DNA from: Gordius sp. MW1
Lineage: Eukaryota > Nematomorpha > Gordioida > Gordea > Gordiidae
Reading direction: 5' to 3'
Assembly: GCA_964036665.1 (NCBI GenBank)
Contig: OZ038527.1
Span: 22,539,901-22,603,900, forward strand
Length of the DNA: 64,000 bases
Part shown: piece by piece, positions 1 to 12,504 of the stretch
Numbering within the stretch: position 1 is the stretch's first letter
How the letters are laid out: each line of letters begins with the position of its first letter
Program-made: the position numbers and the translations under genes
Notes under the pieces: generated by a model
Databases searched by the model: none
Told to the model about the DNA's origin: nothing
Seen by the model: only the letters and a program-made list of their open reading frames with translations

Positions 1-1783
1 TGGGTATGATCGTACTTTCCCTCCATTGGTCAGGGATATGACTCTCATACAGCATAGCGTTAAATAGGCCTGTCATTATGTCGATTCCTTCTCCTTTGCA
101 CCCAAGCTAAGCTTCAATCGGTAAATCATCGGGACCTAGCGCTTTCCCTTTCCGCATCTTCGTTAGTTGCGCTCCTACTTCATAAGCCTGCAACGGTAAA
201 ACCAAGTTCGAGTTCGGTTCCACCCTCTCAAGCGGTCTTCTATCATTCGTTTTGTTCATCATGAAATAATCTTTCCATCTTTTGATGACTTCCTTCGGTT
301 TGCACAACGTTCGTCCCTCTTCACTTTTAATGTCTTTCATCCTGACATCTCGACTTTTTTTCTCCCTAATCTTTGCGAGTTTATACATGACTATGTCGCC
401 GCCCTTGGTATCGAGCTTGTTTGCCATCTCGGTGAAAGCCTCGTTCTTCGCTATCGCAACCGCTATCTTAGCTTTGCGTTTCGCTTCACGATATGCCACG
501 TAGTCTTCTCCTTTCTTCGTTTTGTACCATCGTAGTACAACGCCTTCTTTTTTTCTATAGCCTCTTTGACCGAGTCATTCCACCACCATAGCACACGCTT
601 GTGAGCTCTGCGGCCCTTAGTTCGTCCCAAGATTTGAAAGGCCGTTTCCTTTTGAACATTTGCAACGGTGTCCCACCTTTTGTTAATGTCGCCCCCCAAG
701 CCTGCAACCTTCAAGAGCGGAGTTGCTCGAGCGTCAAACATTTCATTTGCACGATCATCCTTAAGCTTTTCGTACTTTGTCCTTGGTGTGTAGACTTTTC
801 TCCTTTCGGGAAAAATCTTTCTTGCTATATCAAGGACAACTGGCCGATGTTGTTTGGCGATTTCTTCCCCGGGTATAACCTTGCAATCTTTAACTTGCCA
901 CAAATTTTTGCGCTTCACTAGGATGTAGTCGACCTGTGTAAGGTGATCCCCACTGCTGTACGTCGCTAAATGTTCGGTCCCCTTCTGAAAGAAGGTATTC
1001 ACAATGGCCATATCTTCAGCTTGCGCCATCTGTAGTAACTTCTCTCCCTCTTTATTCTTCACCCCATAGCCATGCCCGCCGTGATTTCGTTCCTACACGC
1101 CCCTTTCTTTCCCAACGTGCCCATTAAAGTCTGCTCCGATGATGAGATCCTCGTCAGGCTTCACGTAGCGTATTTCTTTTTCGAGCTTCTCATAGAATTT
1201 GTCCTTCTCATTTTCGGAACATCCAACCTGGGGCGAATACGCACAAATAACATTGACAAGGCCGCCTTGATCCGCCAGCTTTATGCACATCAATCTATCC
1301 GAGCATCGTTTGACTTCGACTACCTTGTCCCTAAAGGATTCGCTAATCACTATACCGACCCCGTTCTTCCGTGATGGGGAACCCGGGTAGTATAGCTTGT
1401 AACCATCTCCTAGCTCCCTGGGTTTTGTTCCATGCCACCGCGTTTCTTGTAGACACGCTATGTGTATCCTTCGCCTTTTTAGCATATGCGGAACCTCGAT
1501 GTTCTTCCCCGTCAGCGTGCCCAGATTCCAGCTGGCCACTCTTGTCCGTTCGACAACTAGATTCCTTAACCGCCTTTGTTGTGAGTGAGGCGGTAACCCT
1601 TGTATACTTCTCACATTGCATGGGCGGATGATGCAATGCGCGTCGTTTGGGGAGGACGTCCTAGCATTCTGGTATAAGTTCGTATTTGAAGCTGCCATGT
1701 TGTTTGGAGTTGCTTTTTTTACAGCCGGTTTCCGACCTGACTCCAACCCTCCACTTTACACGGACTTGGGACCGTCGTTGGTA
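1..1783 (-). mobile_element. RTE-like non-LTR retrotransposon, 5' part, running off the window start
   Basis: The minus strand reads from a 5' end near 1783, through an untranslated leader shared with the copies at 6815, 16384 and 48090, into the endonuclease and the start of the reverse transcriptase. The leader contains CCAACGACGGTCCCA and, nearer the coding part, AAACCGGCTGTAAAAAA. The rest of the reverse transcriptase lies outside the window. The shared leader in four places shows that this is a family 5' end rather than chance similarity. Confidence 0.88.
107..1746 (-). pseudogene. RTE-like endonuclease/reverse transcriptase ORF, frameshifted
   Basis: Three minus-strand reading frames (1746-1093, 1062-463, 499-107) together give one broken polyprotein. 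The first holds an APE-type endonuclease with motifs ASWNLGTLTGK, ACLQETRW, GVGIVISE, ICAYSPQVGC and IGADFNGHVG. The second holds the end of the endonuclease (DYILVKR, QHRPVV) and a linker with WWWNDSVKEAI. The third is the linker before the reverse transcriptase, ending in KMRKGKALGPDDLPIEA, which matches motif 0/1 of the copy at 8071-9459. Frame changes near 1070 and 480 make it non-coding today. Such ORFs are often annotated as craniofacial development protein 2-like. Clade assignment to RTE is from motif memory, not a tree. Confidence 0.85.
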
Positions 1784-2850
1784 TAATAAAAAAATGATTA
1801 TTATATTTGTTATAAATTTGTATATATATTCAATAAAATTACTAGATAAATTTTTATTGCAACTTCCAAAAGGAAAATATTATGTTTTTTTTAATTTAGA
1901 AGTTGATTTTTGTTTAAAATTATAAGGTATCATGAAATTAATAATTTAATTTTTAGCTCTTTTGCAAACATGTTCTTACAAATGATAAGCTAAGTTTATG
2001 ATAATGTAGTGTAACAAATTGAAATATTAATTTGCTAAGTAAAGATTTTTTATATTCATATCTAATTTTTTAGTTAAATTTAATTTTGCCAATAATGGTT
2101 AGAATTTATTGTATCTATAAAAAAACATTAAAATTATATGTCTCATCAACTTCTTTGAAATTAAAATGATGAAAATCTTAAGGCATAATAAACGAATGTC
2201 AGCTACAGTTTATTATTTTTAAACAATAAGATACAAGGGTGAATCAACTATTAATTGATGTATTTGTAATCGTAAATGAGACAAATATGTTGAACATTTG
2301 AATGGTTGATGTATTTTTACCACCTCTTTTGCAATTGATCTAAGAAAATAGTTTATAAATTTATTTATCATACCATTCATTATATAATAAACCCAAAAAC
2401 TGTTAATTAAATGTAAAAATCATTTGATATTATATGGATTAGAACAAAATTGGCGAATTTAAAAAATGAAGTGCAAGGCGTGTTATTATTTGTAAACAAT
2501 AGCACACAAATTAACGAACGCAATGTTTGCTCGGGAATGGAACGTTTAATAAATGCGTTTTTACGATTTGTTATTTATCACTTTGAATCGATAATACATA
2601 GCCTAGGCCATTTAATAGCAAGTAAACTGGTGTACATTCAAAACATAGCGAGCACAATTATTGTCTAATATTCCTTTAAAGAAGTAGTTAAGAACTTGGA
2701 TGCATTATGAATTTTTGTTTGCAGTTTGTCTCAAATTTGCTTATAATTTTGTGTTAGGCATAGTCATTTTATTGGGCAAGTTTAAGTTGGGAATAGTGGC
2801 AGAATTAATGTAATGTAAGGCGATTAAAGATGAAGTCATAAATGGCTGCA
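1784..2850. other. AT-rich intergenic stretch, nothing recognised
   Basis: About 1.07 kb of AT-rich sequence between the LINE and the Gypsy element. Only short chance ORFs are present, such as 72 codons at 2450-2668 with no recognisable motif. I see no repeat, RNA gene or conserved element. Confidence 0.6.
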
Positions 2851-2855
2851 GATAT

Positions 2856-3005
2856 TGTAATAAATGATTATACAATGTTATTACCTAAACATATTTATAT
2901 AAAACAACATGGCATTAACACGTGACAATGTAATCAATTGCGCATTATTGGGAGCTTATGATATATTTGAATAAACTATAAATCGGAACTTCAAGCTTTG
3001 TAATA
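2856..3005 (+). repeat. left LTR of the Gypsy element
   Basis: This 150-bp LTR begins TGTAATAAATG and ends TTTGTAATA. It differs from the right LTR at about five positions by eye (about 3%), which indicates a moderately recent insertion. Confidence 0.9.
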
Positions 3006-3038
3006 TTGGCGACGAGGTAATACTATTATAAATATATT

Positions 3039-5087
3039 ATGCCAAGAATGGATGAGCAACTGAAAAGAATATCAATGGCTGAATTTAATCCAGAAATTCA
3101 TTCAATTGTACAATTTAGATGCCATCCTAGACATAAAAGGAATTAAATCTAGTTTAATAGTTAAAAAGAAGATAGTTGTGGCATACATAGGATTACCAAT
3201 AATCAAGGAACTGAAAGAAATTTTATATCCCATGACTTTAAATGATGCAAAATGGGAATATCTTGAAAAGGCCTTATATCAAAGATATCAACCAATGAAA
3301 ACTATTTTTGCTCATAGGTTAGATTTGATGAACTTAAGCAGATTGCCTGGTGAAAGTATTTTAGAATTGTCAAAAAGAATTAGAATATGCTTAAGTAAAT
3401 GTGCATACAAGCATGACTTTGATGAAAGAGCCCGAGATCATTTTATCTTTGCCCTTAAATTTAAACAACTAGAGATGGAACTTAAGACAAAATATCCTGA
3501 TACTCTAGATGAGGAAGGCAAGCCCCTTACGTTTGAAAGAATAATAAATATGGCTTTATGTATGGAGAGAGCTGAAGTAGAGACAAATGGTGATTCTGAG
3601 GAAAGACTTTGTAAACTAAAATATGACACTAAGAAATAGGTGAATGATCACAACAAGAATGATAACAAAACATTATTTAAATGTTCAAGGTGTCTAAAAC
3701 AACATGCAAAATTTCGTTGTCCAGCCTTTACAGCAACATGCTTCAGATGTCAAAAGAAAGGTCATTTAGCTATAGCTTGTCGTAGTGTATTCAATCAAAT
3801 GACTCTCGAAAATGATAATGATGATTCTGGTGATTCTATCAAGCGTGTATGTCAATTATCTAAACGAGCCACAATAGAGGTTTAATTAAATGGTCAAAAT
3901 TTCATAATGGAATATGACACGGTAGCTCAGATTAGTCTTATCAACCTTAAAATGTGGAAACAAATAGGCAGACCCAGATTGACCAAATGTATGTCTCCCA
4001 AAGCTTATGGTAACCAACCAGTAGAAACGCTGGGCAAAACATTATTAAATGTCCAGATGGGGAAAATTAATCATAATTTGACAGCTGTGGTTACAAAGAC
4101 AGATGATGTCCCCTTGTTTGGATTACCATGGATTATAAAATTCGGGTTAAATATTCCACAAGAAGTAAAAATTCATCAAAAAAATAGATGCAACAAGTCC
4201 GAAGTTCCACTGTATTCGTGGAATGTAACAGAACAGCCTGGGGAACGTATACATATGGACTACGCGGGTCCCATAGATGGATATTTTTGATGCATAGCTG
4301 TTGATTCATATTCAAAATGGGTCGAAGTGCAGCTACAAAATAGCTCCACCACTACAACGACCATTAAAACCATGCCCCAATGGTTTGCAAGATGGGGAGT
4401 TCTAAAACAGATTGTTACAGACAACGGTCCTCAGTTTCGAAATTATGAAATGGAACAATTTTGCAAATCTTTGAACATAAAACACATCAGATCTACGCCA
4501 TATCATCCAAAAACAAATGGATTGGTGGAAAGAGCTATTAGAACTATAAGGAGCGGATATCAAGCATGCAGGGAATACACCAAAGATCCCGAGTCATGTA
4601 TGCTTGACGTGTTGATGGGGTATAGAATCAGTGAACACTCAGCAACTGGGAGAACACCGTCGAAAGTGATGATGGGGAGAAACCTAAAAACGTCACTCGA
4701 TTGGATACAACAACAGTCGGCAATTACATAAAACAAAAGACAGAGAAAAGTGAAAACAGGCAAAGGGACAAAGCTGTTACCAGAGAGTTTATTCCAGGTC
4801 AGGCTGTATGGGTAAAAAATGAGATCAAAAAAGGATGGCGGCTGGGGAAAGTCCTTAAGCGAAATGGACCTTATTCCTACGTGGTCGATACGATGAATAG
4901 AACCGTGAAAAAGCATAGTGACCAGCTAAGGGAACGATACCAGCCAACCAAGAATGTTAGAGAAGAGAGCGATGACGAAATAAATTGCGATGACGAAGGT
5001 GTTGAAGATATCGTTACAGAAAGCACAGGGCCTCGAAGGTCAAATCGAGAAATACATCCTCCTAAGCGGCTTATTCAAGAAATTTAG
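3039..5087 (+). pseudogene. Gypsy gag-protease-integrase remnant lacking RT and RNase H
   Basis: Most of the coding remnant lies in one frame (3106-4731), broken by in-frame stops at 3637, 3883 and 4288. An earlier ATG at 3039 joins it through a frameshift near 3105. A further frameshift near 4715 leads into 4701-5087. Order: gag (3106-3639); a CCHC zinc knuckle, CFRCQKKGHLAIAC, near 3750; a degenerate aspartic protease region (YDTVAQISLI near 3910, LFGLPWI near 4115). It then jumps directly to integrase: MDYAGP near 4257, TDNGPQF near 4420 and NGLVERA near 4518, a D-35-E spacing for the last two acidic residues. A C-terminal chromatin-binding-like tail follows. About 2 kb of pol (RT, RNase H, integrase zinc finger) is missing between protease and integrase. 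Confidence 0.88.
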
Positions 5088-5113
5088 TTCTAACTAAAAT
5101 TAGCGAAGGGAAA

Positions 5114-5263
5114 TGTAATAAATGATTATACAATTTTATTACCTAAACATATTTATATAAAACGACATGGCATTAACACGTGACAATGTAATCAATTGCG
5201 CATAATTGGGATCTTATGATATATTTGAATAAACTATAAATCGTAACTTCAAGCTTTGTAATA
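5114..5263 (+). repeat. right LTR of the Gypsy element
   Basis: A 150-bp direct copy of 2856-3005, followed immediately by the GATAT target duplication. Confidence 0.9.
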
Positions 5264-5268
5264 GATAT

Positions 5269-5957
5269 CATCTAGGCCACGAGAATGACTTTATTTATTC
5301 AATTAATATTAATTATATTTCGATTTGTTATACGTATTCTAGTTTAGAAGTAACTCAGTTCTATCTTATCATCTAAACAACAGCTTTTATATGCATGCGC
5401 GTAGCCAGTGGACTTAAGGCGGCCAATACCCCTCCCCCCCATCCGAAGGCCCAAATTTATTTCCCTTTATATATCAAAAAAATTTATCAAATAAATTAAA
5501 AGTAAGCATAAAAGTTATTTGGTGATATCTCACAAGTCTATAAATTAGTTATTTTTTACTTTTGACAAATTTAGCATAGCATTTTGTTATTTCAACTTGT
5601 TTGCTTAAAAAATCTGAGAAAAATCAGTATATTAAAAATATAATATCAATAAATCTCAGAGGCTTATAACGTGTTTAAATATCCAAAAAGATATGTTTTG
5701 AGCAAAATTTAAAACACTGAAAGTGAAGCTAAGATGAAAACTTAACCCCAACTCGGTCTGACCCAACTCGAGGTTGGGTCGGGTTCGGGTAGGAAATTTA
5801 AAATTGCTTTTGGGTCGTTGGGGTTGAAAAATTTTAAACGCTTTTGGGTCGAGTCCGGGTCGGGTTGAAGGTTATGAATTCAAATCAACATTTAGCATGT
5901 CACACACAACTGTTTGGAAATAAACCTTTATTATTAGTAAAAAAAATCATATAATTA
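5269..5957. other. intergenic stretch with decayed MITE end and CGGGT-rich patch
   Basis: A truncated GCGTAGCCAG MITE-type terminus followed by a C run lies at about 5397-5445. A patch rich in GGGTCGGGTTCGGGT at 5750-5865 resembles the GC-rich ends of the hAT elements elsewhere in the window. No gene is seen. Confidence 0.5.
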
Positions 5958-6814
5958 ATTGCTATGCAATTTATGGGCTCGTTTTTTAGTGTCCGTTGTC
6001 CGTCCGTTGTCCGTTACCCTTCACTGTTTTTTATCGATTTTTTAAATTAATGCATAAGAGGTGCCCCTCCCCTCATCTCTATCTCCCTCGCTGTGTTAGA
6101 ATAGTAATACATACGCGTGTCTCCTCCCCACATCATATCTCTCTCGTTATCGATTTTTCAGGCGGGGTCGGGTTTTAATATTATTTCATTATCTATATTG
6201 TCACGCTCTTCGGTGTCTTGCACCGAATGTCTTGTCACGTACCGAATGTCTTGTCACGCTGTTTACTTTGAATTTTAATTAATTTAACTAGTTTGTGGGT
6301 TCGAATCCCGGGTTTTTTTGACTCTTATGATTGTTCTTGTTACTACCATTGATAATAAGACTTTTTGGCCGTCCGCTGGCTGCTGACCAATGGCAAATGA
6401 CCATTGGCCAAAATGTGAATCGAAATTATTTTTTTCGTTTTTTTGGCTAACATTGACAATTACCCTATGCCCTCCCCTTGCAGAGCCTATGCCTCTACTG
6501 ATATGGGTCCCTGTGCCCCCCCGCCCCCACAAAAGCCTATGCCTCTACTGATGTGGGTTCGAATCCCGGCGAGGGCAAATTCTTAATTGCTGGTTCGATA
6601 TTAAAGAGGGCCAAATTTTTTTGTTATTTTTTTTAAATTAATATATTGTTCTTGTTACTACCATTGATAGTATGGCTTTTTGACCGTCCGCTGGCTACTG
6701 ACCAATGAAATATATTGATTTTCTAAACATAAAACACATCTTTATTATTTCATTATCTATATAAATAACATAAAAACTTCTACCATTTTAATACCAGCAG
6801 GGTGTGAGTGGGTA

Positions 6815-9800
6815 ACACTACCAACGACGGTCCCATCCGTGTTCAAAAAGTGGAGGGTTGGCGTCAGGTGGGAAACCGGCTGTAAAAAACCTTTTCCAAA
6901 TTATGACAGTTTCTAATAATAAAGTGCAACAAAAGAAAGGGCATCCTCTCCAAACGACGCGCAGTGCATCATCCGCTCGTGCAATGCGAAAAATTTACCA
7001 GGGTTACCGCCTGACTCACAACGAAAGCGGTTAGGGAATCTAGTTGTGGACAAATTACGGGTAGCAAGCTGGAACGTGGGCACGCTGACGGGGAAAAGCA
7101 TTGAGGTCGCACAGATGCTCAAAAGATGAAAGATACACATCGCTTGCCTGAAGGAAACGAGATGGAACGGAACAAAGGCACAAGAGCTAGGAGAGGGTTA
7201 CAAGCTATTTTACAGCGGGTCACCCACAGGTCGAAACGGGGTCGGTATCGTTCTCAGCGAATTTTTCCAGGACAAGGTTGTTGAAGTCAAAATATGCTTA
7301 GATAGGTTTATGTTGGTTAAGATCGCAGATCAAGGTGGCCTCCTAACCGTTGTTTGTGGCTACGCACCACTAATTGGGTGTTTGGAATCCGAAAAATACA
7401 CCTTCCTCGAATCATTGGAAAAAGAAATACAAGGAATACGACAGGAGGAAAGGCTAATTATTGGGGCAGACTTCAACGCCCACGTGGGAAAAGACCGTCA
7501 AAATTACGAAAGAAATCATGGAGGGCATGGGCATGGCATGAAGAACAAGGAAGGAGATAGACTTCTACCAGTTTCCCAAGCATATGACATGGCGATCGTT
7601 AACACTTATTTTCAGAAACGTGAAGAACATATCGTGACGTACAGAAGTGGGAAGCGGTTTAGTCAAATTGATTATCTGCTTATACGACGAAGAGATTTAA
7701 GGACGATTAAGGACTGCAAAGTAATACCGGGAGAAGAAATCGCCAGGCAACATCGGCCACTGGTCATGAATCTTGAAAGAAGAATATTTCCCGAAAGGAG
7801 AAAAGTTTATGAGCCCCGAATCAGGTACGAAAAGCTTGAGGATATGACAACAAACGAAAAATACCATCAGAAAGCCTCTACGTTGTTTAATGCCAAGACT
7901 CTGGAACGGAACGTGAACGACAATTGGACAATGATCACCGCTCATCTAAAACAAACGGCCATTCAGGTGTTAGAGCAGACCAAAGGGGGCAAAGCGCTGA
8001 ATAGAGAACTATGGTGGTGGGACCAATCCGTTAGAAACATCATCGAAACCAAGAAAGCGCTATATAAGCGGTGGCATATATCAAAAAAGTCGGAGGATTA
8101 TCAAGATTAAAGGAGGCAAAAAGTTCTGCTAAGAAGGCGGTTGCCATAGCGAAAAATACGGCGTACACAGAGATGGCCAACAAACTCGATCAAAGAGGGG
8201 GTGACAAGCTTATGTACAAATTGGCCAAGATAAGGGAGAAGAAAGGTCGTGACGCCGGGGTACTTAAAGTAATCAAAAATTCAGAAGGTCACACATTATT
8301 TAAGCCAAAGGAGGTGTTGGAAAGGTGGAAAGGATATTTCAACGAGCTCATGAATGTTGCAAATGACAAAGAACCCCTTCCCGATATAGAGCCTAACATG
8401 AATATGGTCGAACTATTTCAGGAAGAAGAAGTTAGGGTACAAATGAAAAAGATGCAAAAAGGAAAAGCTAATGGACTAGACGGAATTCCGTTGGAAGCGT
8501 TGGTAGGGTGCAGGGAAGAAGGAATCACGACTATGACGAAGCTATTCAACAAGATATTGGCCGAAGAACGCATCCCTGATCAATGGAGACAAAGCACGAT
8601 CATACCCATATTCAAAGGAAAAGGAGACCCTCAAGATTGTGGTAATTACAGAGGCATCAAGCTGACATGCCACTCCTTGAAACTGATGGAAAGAATCTTA
8701 GTAGCAAGGTTGAAGACGGAGGTGGACATATCGACTAACCAATTTGGTTTTGTGGCCGGTAAATCCACAATCGACCCGATCTTTGCGCTAAGACAAGTTA
8801 TGAACAATTATGGAGGGAAAAGAAGGAATCTACACATGGTCTTCATAGATTTGGAGAAATATGACACGGTTCCCCGCGAATTGATTTGGTGGTGCTTGAG
8901 AAGACAGAGCATCTCGGATGCATATGTACGGCTAATCAAAAACATCTATGAAGCCTCAACATCGTACGTTCGAACGACAGTTGGAGAGTGTAAGCCCTTT
9001 CAAGTCAATATTGGTTTACACCAAGGTTCTGCCCTAAGTCCGTTTCTATTTAACGTTATTATAGACACGATAACGAGGGACTTACAGAAGTCATCCCCTT
9101 GGTGTATGCTATATGCCGATGATATAGTATTATGCGAGGAAAATAAGGATATCGTATTAGAAGAAGCCGATAAGTGGTTTAAACGTTTGGCTAGATATGG
9201 GCTCAAAGTCAATGACCGAAAGACGGTATACATGGAGATGAACGCAGAAGGCACACAATCGATGAATGAACAATTGAAATTTCCAAGAGTTGACAAGTTT
9301 ACGTACCTCGGCTCGATGCTGCATCAAGAGGGAGGTTGCGCGAAAGAAGTTAATGCAAGAATTCAGAAGGGATGGTTAAAATGGCGTAGCGTATCCGGAG
9401 TAATGTGTGACAAGAAGATGCCAATATGGTTGAAGAGTAAAGCTTCAAATCTATCGTAAGACCGGTATTACTCTACGGAAGTGAAACATGGGCCTTGAAC
9501 GCGACCCAAGAAAAACTATTACAAGCGACGGAAATGAGAATGATACGCTGGAGCTTGGGATACACAAAGTTGGACCATATGACGAATGAAAGTCTTAGAG
9601 AAAAATGGGTATTCAGCCAATAGCCGACTATATTAACTGAAATCGGCTAAGATGGTATGGGCATATCTTGAGAAGAAATGCGAGTGACGTCAATCGAATA
9701 GTACTAGACATGGAAGTGCCGGGAAAAAGAGGAAGAGGTCGACCTCGTGGTACCTGGAAAGGACAAGTGGACAAAGTTATGCTCAATAAGAAGATCGATC

Positions 9801-9887
9801 CCAATATGGCTATAACACGATCTAGATGGAAGAAACTGATAAAAACCCCCACGAATGTGGGACCTACGAATTGATAAAGAAGAAGAA
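6815..9887 (+). mobile_element. full-length RTE-like LINE with 15-16 bp target duplication
   Basis: It is flanked on both sides by GGGTGTGAGTGGGTA (6800-6814 and 9888-9902). It starts at the family leader (CCAACGACGGTCCCA at 6821) and ends in a short GATAAAGAAGAAGAA tail, typical of RTE elements, which lack a long poly(A). The host repeat without the LINE is seen at 21592-21640, where ATACCAGCATGGTGTGACGG continues uninterrupted. Confidence 0.92.
7037..9874 (+). pseudogene. RTE-like endonuclease-reverse transcriptase polyprotein, broken
   Basis: The endonuclease reads in one frame from about 7037 to 8110, with an in-frame TGA near 7126: ASWNVGTLTGK, ACLKETRW, NGVGIV, VCGYAPLIGC, IGADFNAHVG, SQIDYLLI, RQHRPLV. 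A frameshift near 8090 leads to the reverse transcriptase (8071-9459). It has IIPIFKGKGD, NYRGIKL, NQFGFVAGKST, motif A HMVFIDLEKYDTVPRE (an alanine before YD appears lost), motif B GLHQGSALSPFLF and motif C MLYADDIVL. Another frameshift near 9445 gives LLYGSETWAL. The last frame (9668-9874) gives the basic tail GKRGRGRPRGTWKGQVDK. The element once encoded one long ORF for target-primed reverse transcription in the nucleus. The stop and frameshifts make it inactive. Confidence 0.92.
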
Positions 9888-10501
9888 GGGTGTGAGTGGG
9901 TATAACGCACGGCTTCTGTCCTGTAGGCTCGTGTTCAATTCCAGGAGAGGACGAATTTTTTTTAATTTTTTTTTATATTAAATTAATATTTTGTTCTTGT
10001 TAATACCATTGATAATATAAATTTTTGACCGTCCGCTGGCTACTGACCAATGAAAAAATGATGGCCAAATAAACCGAAATTTATTTTTTAGTTTTTGAAT
10101 TGGGTATATTAGGTTAACATTGATAATTACCCTATGCCCTTTCCTACAAGGGCCTACGCCTCTACTGATATGGGTCCCTGTGCCTCTACAAAAGCCTATG
10201 CCTCTACTGATGTGGGTTCGGACCCGGCGAGGGCAAATATTTTTATTTTTTAAATTAATATATTGTTCTTGTTAATACCATTTAACTTTTTAAATATTTG
10301 TATAAATTAATAATTAACTAATAATTTTGCATTTAATACCCCCCTATGGGCATTCTCGCCCCTTCCCACCTTTCTCGCCCATAAATTGCATAGCAAATAT
10401 GCTACGTTTATACGGAGTATTGATGAGTCGTCCCCCCTTCCCTTCCCCTCCTCCCCTTCCCCTTCCCTTCTCCCCCTTCCCACGAGGGCCGAAGGCCCGA
10501 G

Positions 10502-11838
10502 TATTCTTTAAACATTAAAATTTTATTTTAAAATTAATATCGAAATTTGATTAACTTAATTCAATCATTTATTTATATTATTTTTTGTAATTTACATATC
10601 ATTTTTAAATTTGCGCACTTTTAGACTCAAGAAATGTAAAATATATTGATTGATGTTATAAATGTTGACAAACATATATTTTATAATCACAAAACTTATT
10701 AACGATTTTATGAACTCTCATAATGTCTCACCTTGTTTTACCACCAACACTAAAAAAATATATAATGATTTTTTATTAAACCAATTATTAAAATGTATAA
10801 AAAACATAATTTTACAAACATGATTTTAAAAATTAGAGTTTTTAAAAAAATGATATAATTTTCTCCTTTCATTTCAGCAAAATATTGCCACAACATTAAA
10901 ATCAAAATTGTTTCATAATTCAAACTAACTCATTCTATTTTATCTAAATTTATATTACTCATCTGATGATGTTTTCTATGAAAAAATATTATAATAACTA
11001 AAATTTGTTTTTTACACCATCGACAATTCCCGATAATATATCTATAAAGAACATTAACTCATTCTAATTTAGCAAAAGTTTAAGAATATCTTACTTTTAT
11101 TTTTTATGGTGCCTACTGAAAATAATGAATGGCTTGTTAAGAGAGATACTCAAAGGACAAAGGGAGGAGTCGTTGTGTTAGTAAACATCATGTAAGTGGT
11201 ATGTAACCTAGAGCCCTGCACGGGTGACCTGAAACTCGATCCGATCCAAGAAAAATGTTGCTCAGTCGTCTTTTAAGGATTTATCCGGTTGGGAGGAATT
11301 ATATGGGGATGATAATATCCAAGAAAAGAATAATCTTGGTGAATATATCAACCATAAATTGACAAAAAGGATGTAATTTACGACATTTAAAAATGGTAGA
11401 AAATTCATTCCTGTAAATATTTTGTTTTAGGGCTGTTGGCTCGTGATTTTATGGTCATACCTGCCACTTCAAGGTCTAGCGCGAGGCCCTTTTCTACGAA
11501 TTATAGAAGAGAGGAGATCGATTTTGAGGCCTGAAATTTTTGACGCAATTATATTTATACATAATATAAAAATTCTCTCATATAAATTTAGTCTTTAAAA
11601 TAGTGATAATTTGTTTCTGAAACCTGCCAATTTAATTTGGCAAATAAATTTTACACCATTAACATTTTTTTACTTTCGGGTCGCGTTCGGTTCGAAATAT
11701 TTAAAACGCTTTGGCTCGAATTCTGGTTAAAACGAGTGACTTTACACTAATATGCATGTTGAATTATATGTACCTAATAAAAATTTATATATTTAAATTA
11801 CTTTTTGCCAGAGCCAACGAAATGTAAATGGTGTTAGC
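10502..11838. other. AT-rich intergenic stretch with one decayed hAT-type terminus
   Basis: No gene is seen. At about 11211, TAGAGCCCTGCACGGG matches the left end of the hAT family found at 61369 and 50628. A GGTCGCGTTCGGTTCG patch at 11678-11695 fits its GC-rich interior. No partner end or target duplication was found. Confidence 0.5.
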
Positions 11839-12009
11839 TATGGGCGTATCCAGGATTGGAACTAAAGGGGGGCATTAAACCTTTAGAGAGGGGCAAAATG
11901 TTCATTTTTAAAATCTAAGGCTTAATTATTTTATTTTGAGGGAATTTTGGATCTAGGGGAGAGGGGGGTGGCAGCCGCCCCTCTTTGCCACCCCCTAGCT
12001 ATGCCCATG
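11839..12009. mobile_element. CATGGGCGTAGCC-type MITE (hAT-like, 171 bp)
   Basis: The ends are TATGGGCGTATCCAGG and CTAGCTATGCCCATG, an imperfect inverted repeat. The interior has G and C runs that can fold on each other. Flanks GTGTTAGC and GTTTCAGC agree at 6 of 8 positions, consistent with an aged 8-bp duplication. The family recurs at 15065, 36915, 41202, 46602 and 48672. Confidence 0.65.
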
Positions 12010-12504
12010 GTTTCAGCCCAAACAGTTGAATGGTCTCGTAAGATCCAGGTAGACCCACATTTAGCTAGCATGTGTTTTTATTTTTTTATATCTTTTTTAA
12101 TTTAATCCAATTAAATAAGCATCTTTTAATGTGTTAGACAACATAAGAATAGCGCATTTTGAGTTTATAATAGTGATAATTATCAAAATGAATTCAAGTA
12201 TTAAAGATACATAAATTGTATTTAATTTATCTAAGATTATTATTTTTAGATATAAGCGCTTCAGCAATTATAGAAATTTAAAACACTATTCAATAGTGAT
12301 GATACTTTAAAAAATATATTTGCTTTTGTCGTTCTTGAAGCCGATTTTTTAACATGGACCCAGAAATCAAAATTTAAGTGAGAAAGCTTAAGTGAATGCA
12401 TGAGATGAAATAAATACAATATTAGAAATTGCAGACTATCCAGTACAATTGTTAGTTTACGTAGCCCTATCCCGATCAGAGACCTTTGCCCGGATCCGAA
12501 ATTA
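12010..12504. other. AT-rich intergenic stretch, nothing recognised
   Basis: About 0.5 kb to the left edge of the segmental duplication. I see no gene or repeat in it. Confidence 0.5.

Larger units (their letters stand above)
2851..5268 (+). mobile_element. Gypsy-type LTR retrotransposon, internally deleted, with GATAT target duplication
   Basis: Two 150-bp LTRs (2856-3005 and 5114-5263) flank 2.1 kb of gag-pol remnants. Both outer flanks carry GATAT (2851-2855 and 5264-5268), a 5-bp duplication as expected for Ty3/Gypsy integrases. Directly after the left LTR comes TTGGCGACGAGG, the usual position of the primer-binding site. Before the right LTR is a purine run, GCGAAGGGAAA, fitting a polypurine tract. 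Full Gypsy elements are about 5 kb. This one lacks reverse transcriptase and RNase H, so it is a deletion derivative that could move only with help in trans. Confidence 0.93.
5958..10501 (+). mobile_element. Helentron-like non-autonomous element (about 1.45 kb) split by a LINE
   Basis: It begins at the shared 5' end GCTATGCAATTTATGGGC. The same sequence recurs inverted (GCCCATAAATTGCATAGC) at 10378-10396, about 100 bp from the other end. The 3' end is a GC hairpin, GGGCCGAAGGCCC, at 10485-10499. Subterminal inverted repeats plus a 3' hairpin, with no terminal inverted repeats, match the layout known for Helentron-associated elements (DINE-1-like). The second copy (20810-22333) has the same ends and the same length once the LINE at 6815-9887 is removed. 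The interior carries repeated 'CCTATGCCTCTACTGATATGGG' type modules, each ending in tRNA-like GGTTCGAATCCC. Family assignment is an inference from architecture. Confidence 0.65.
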
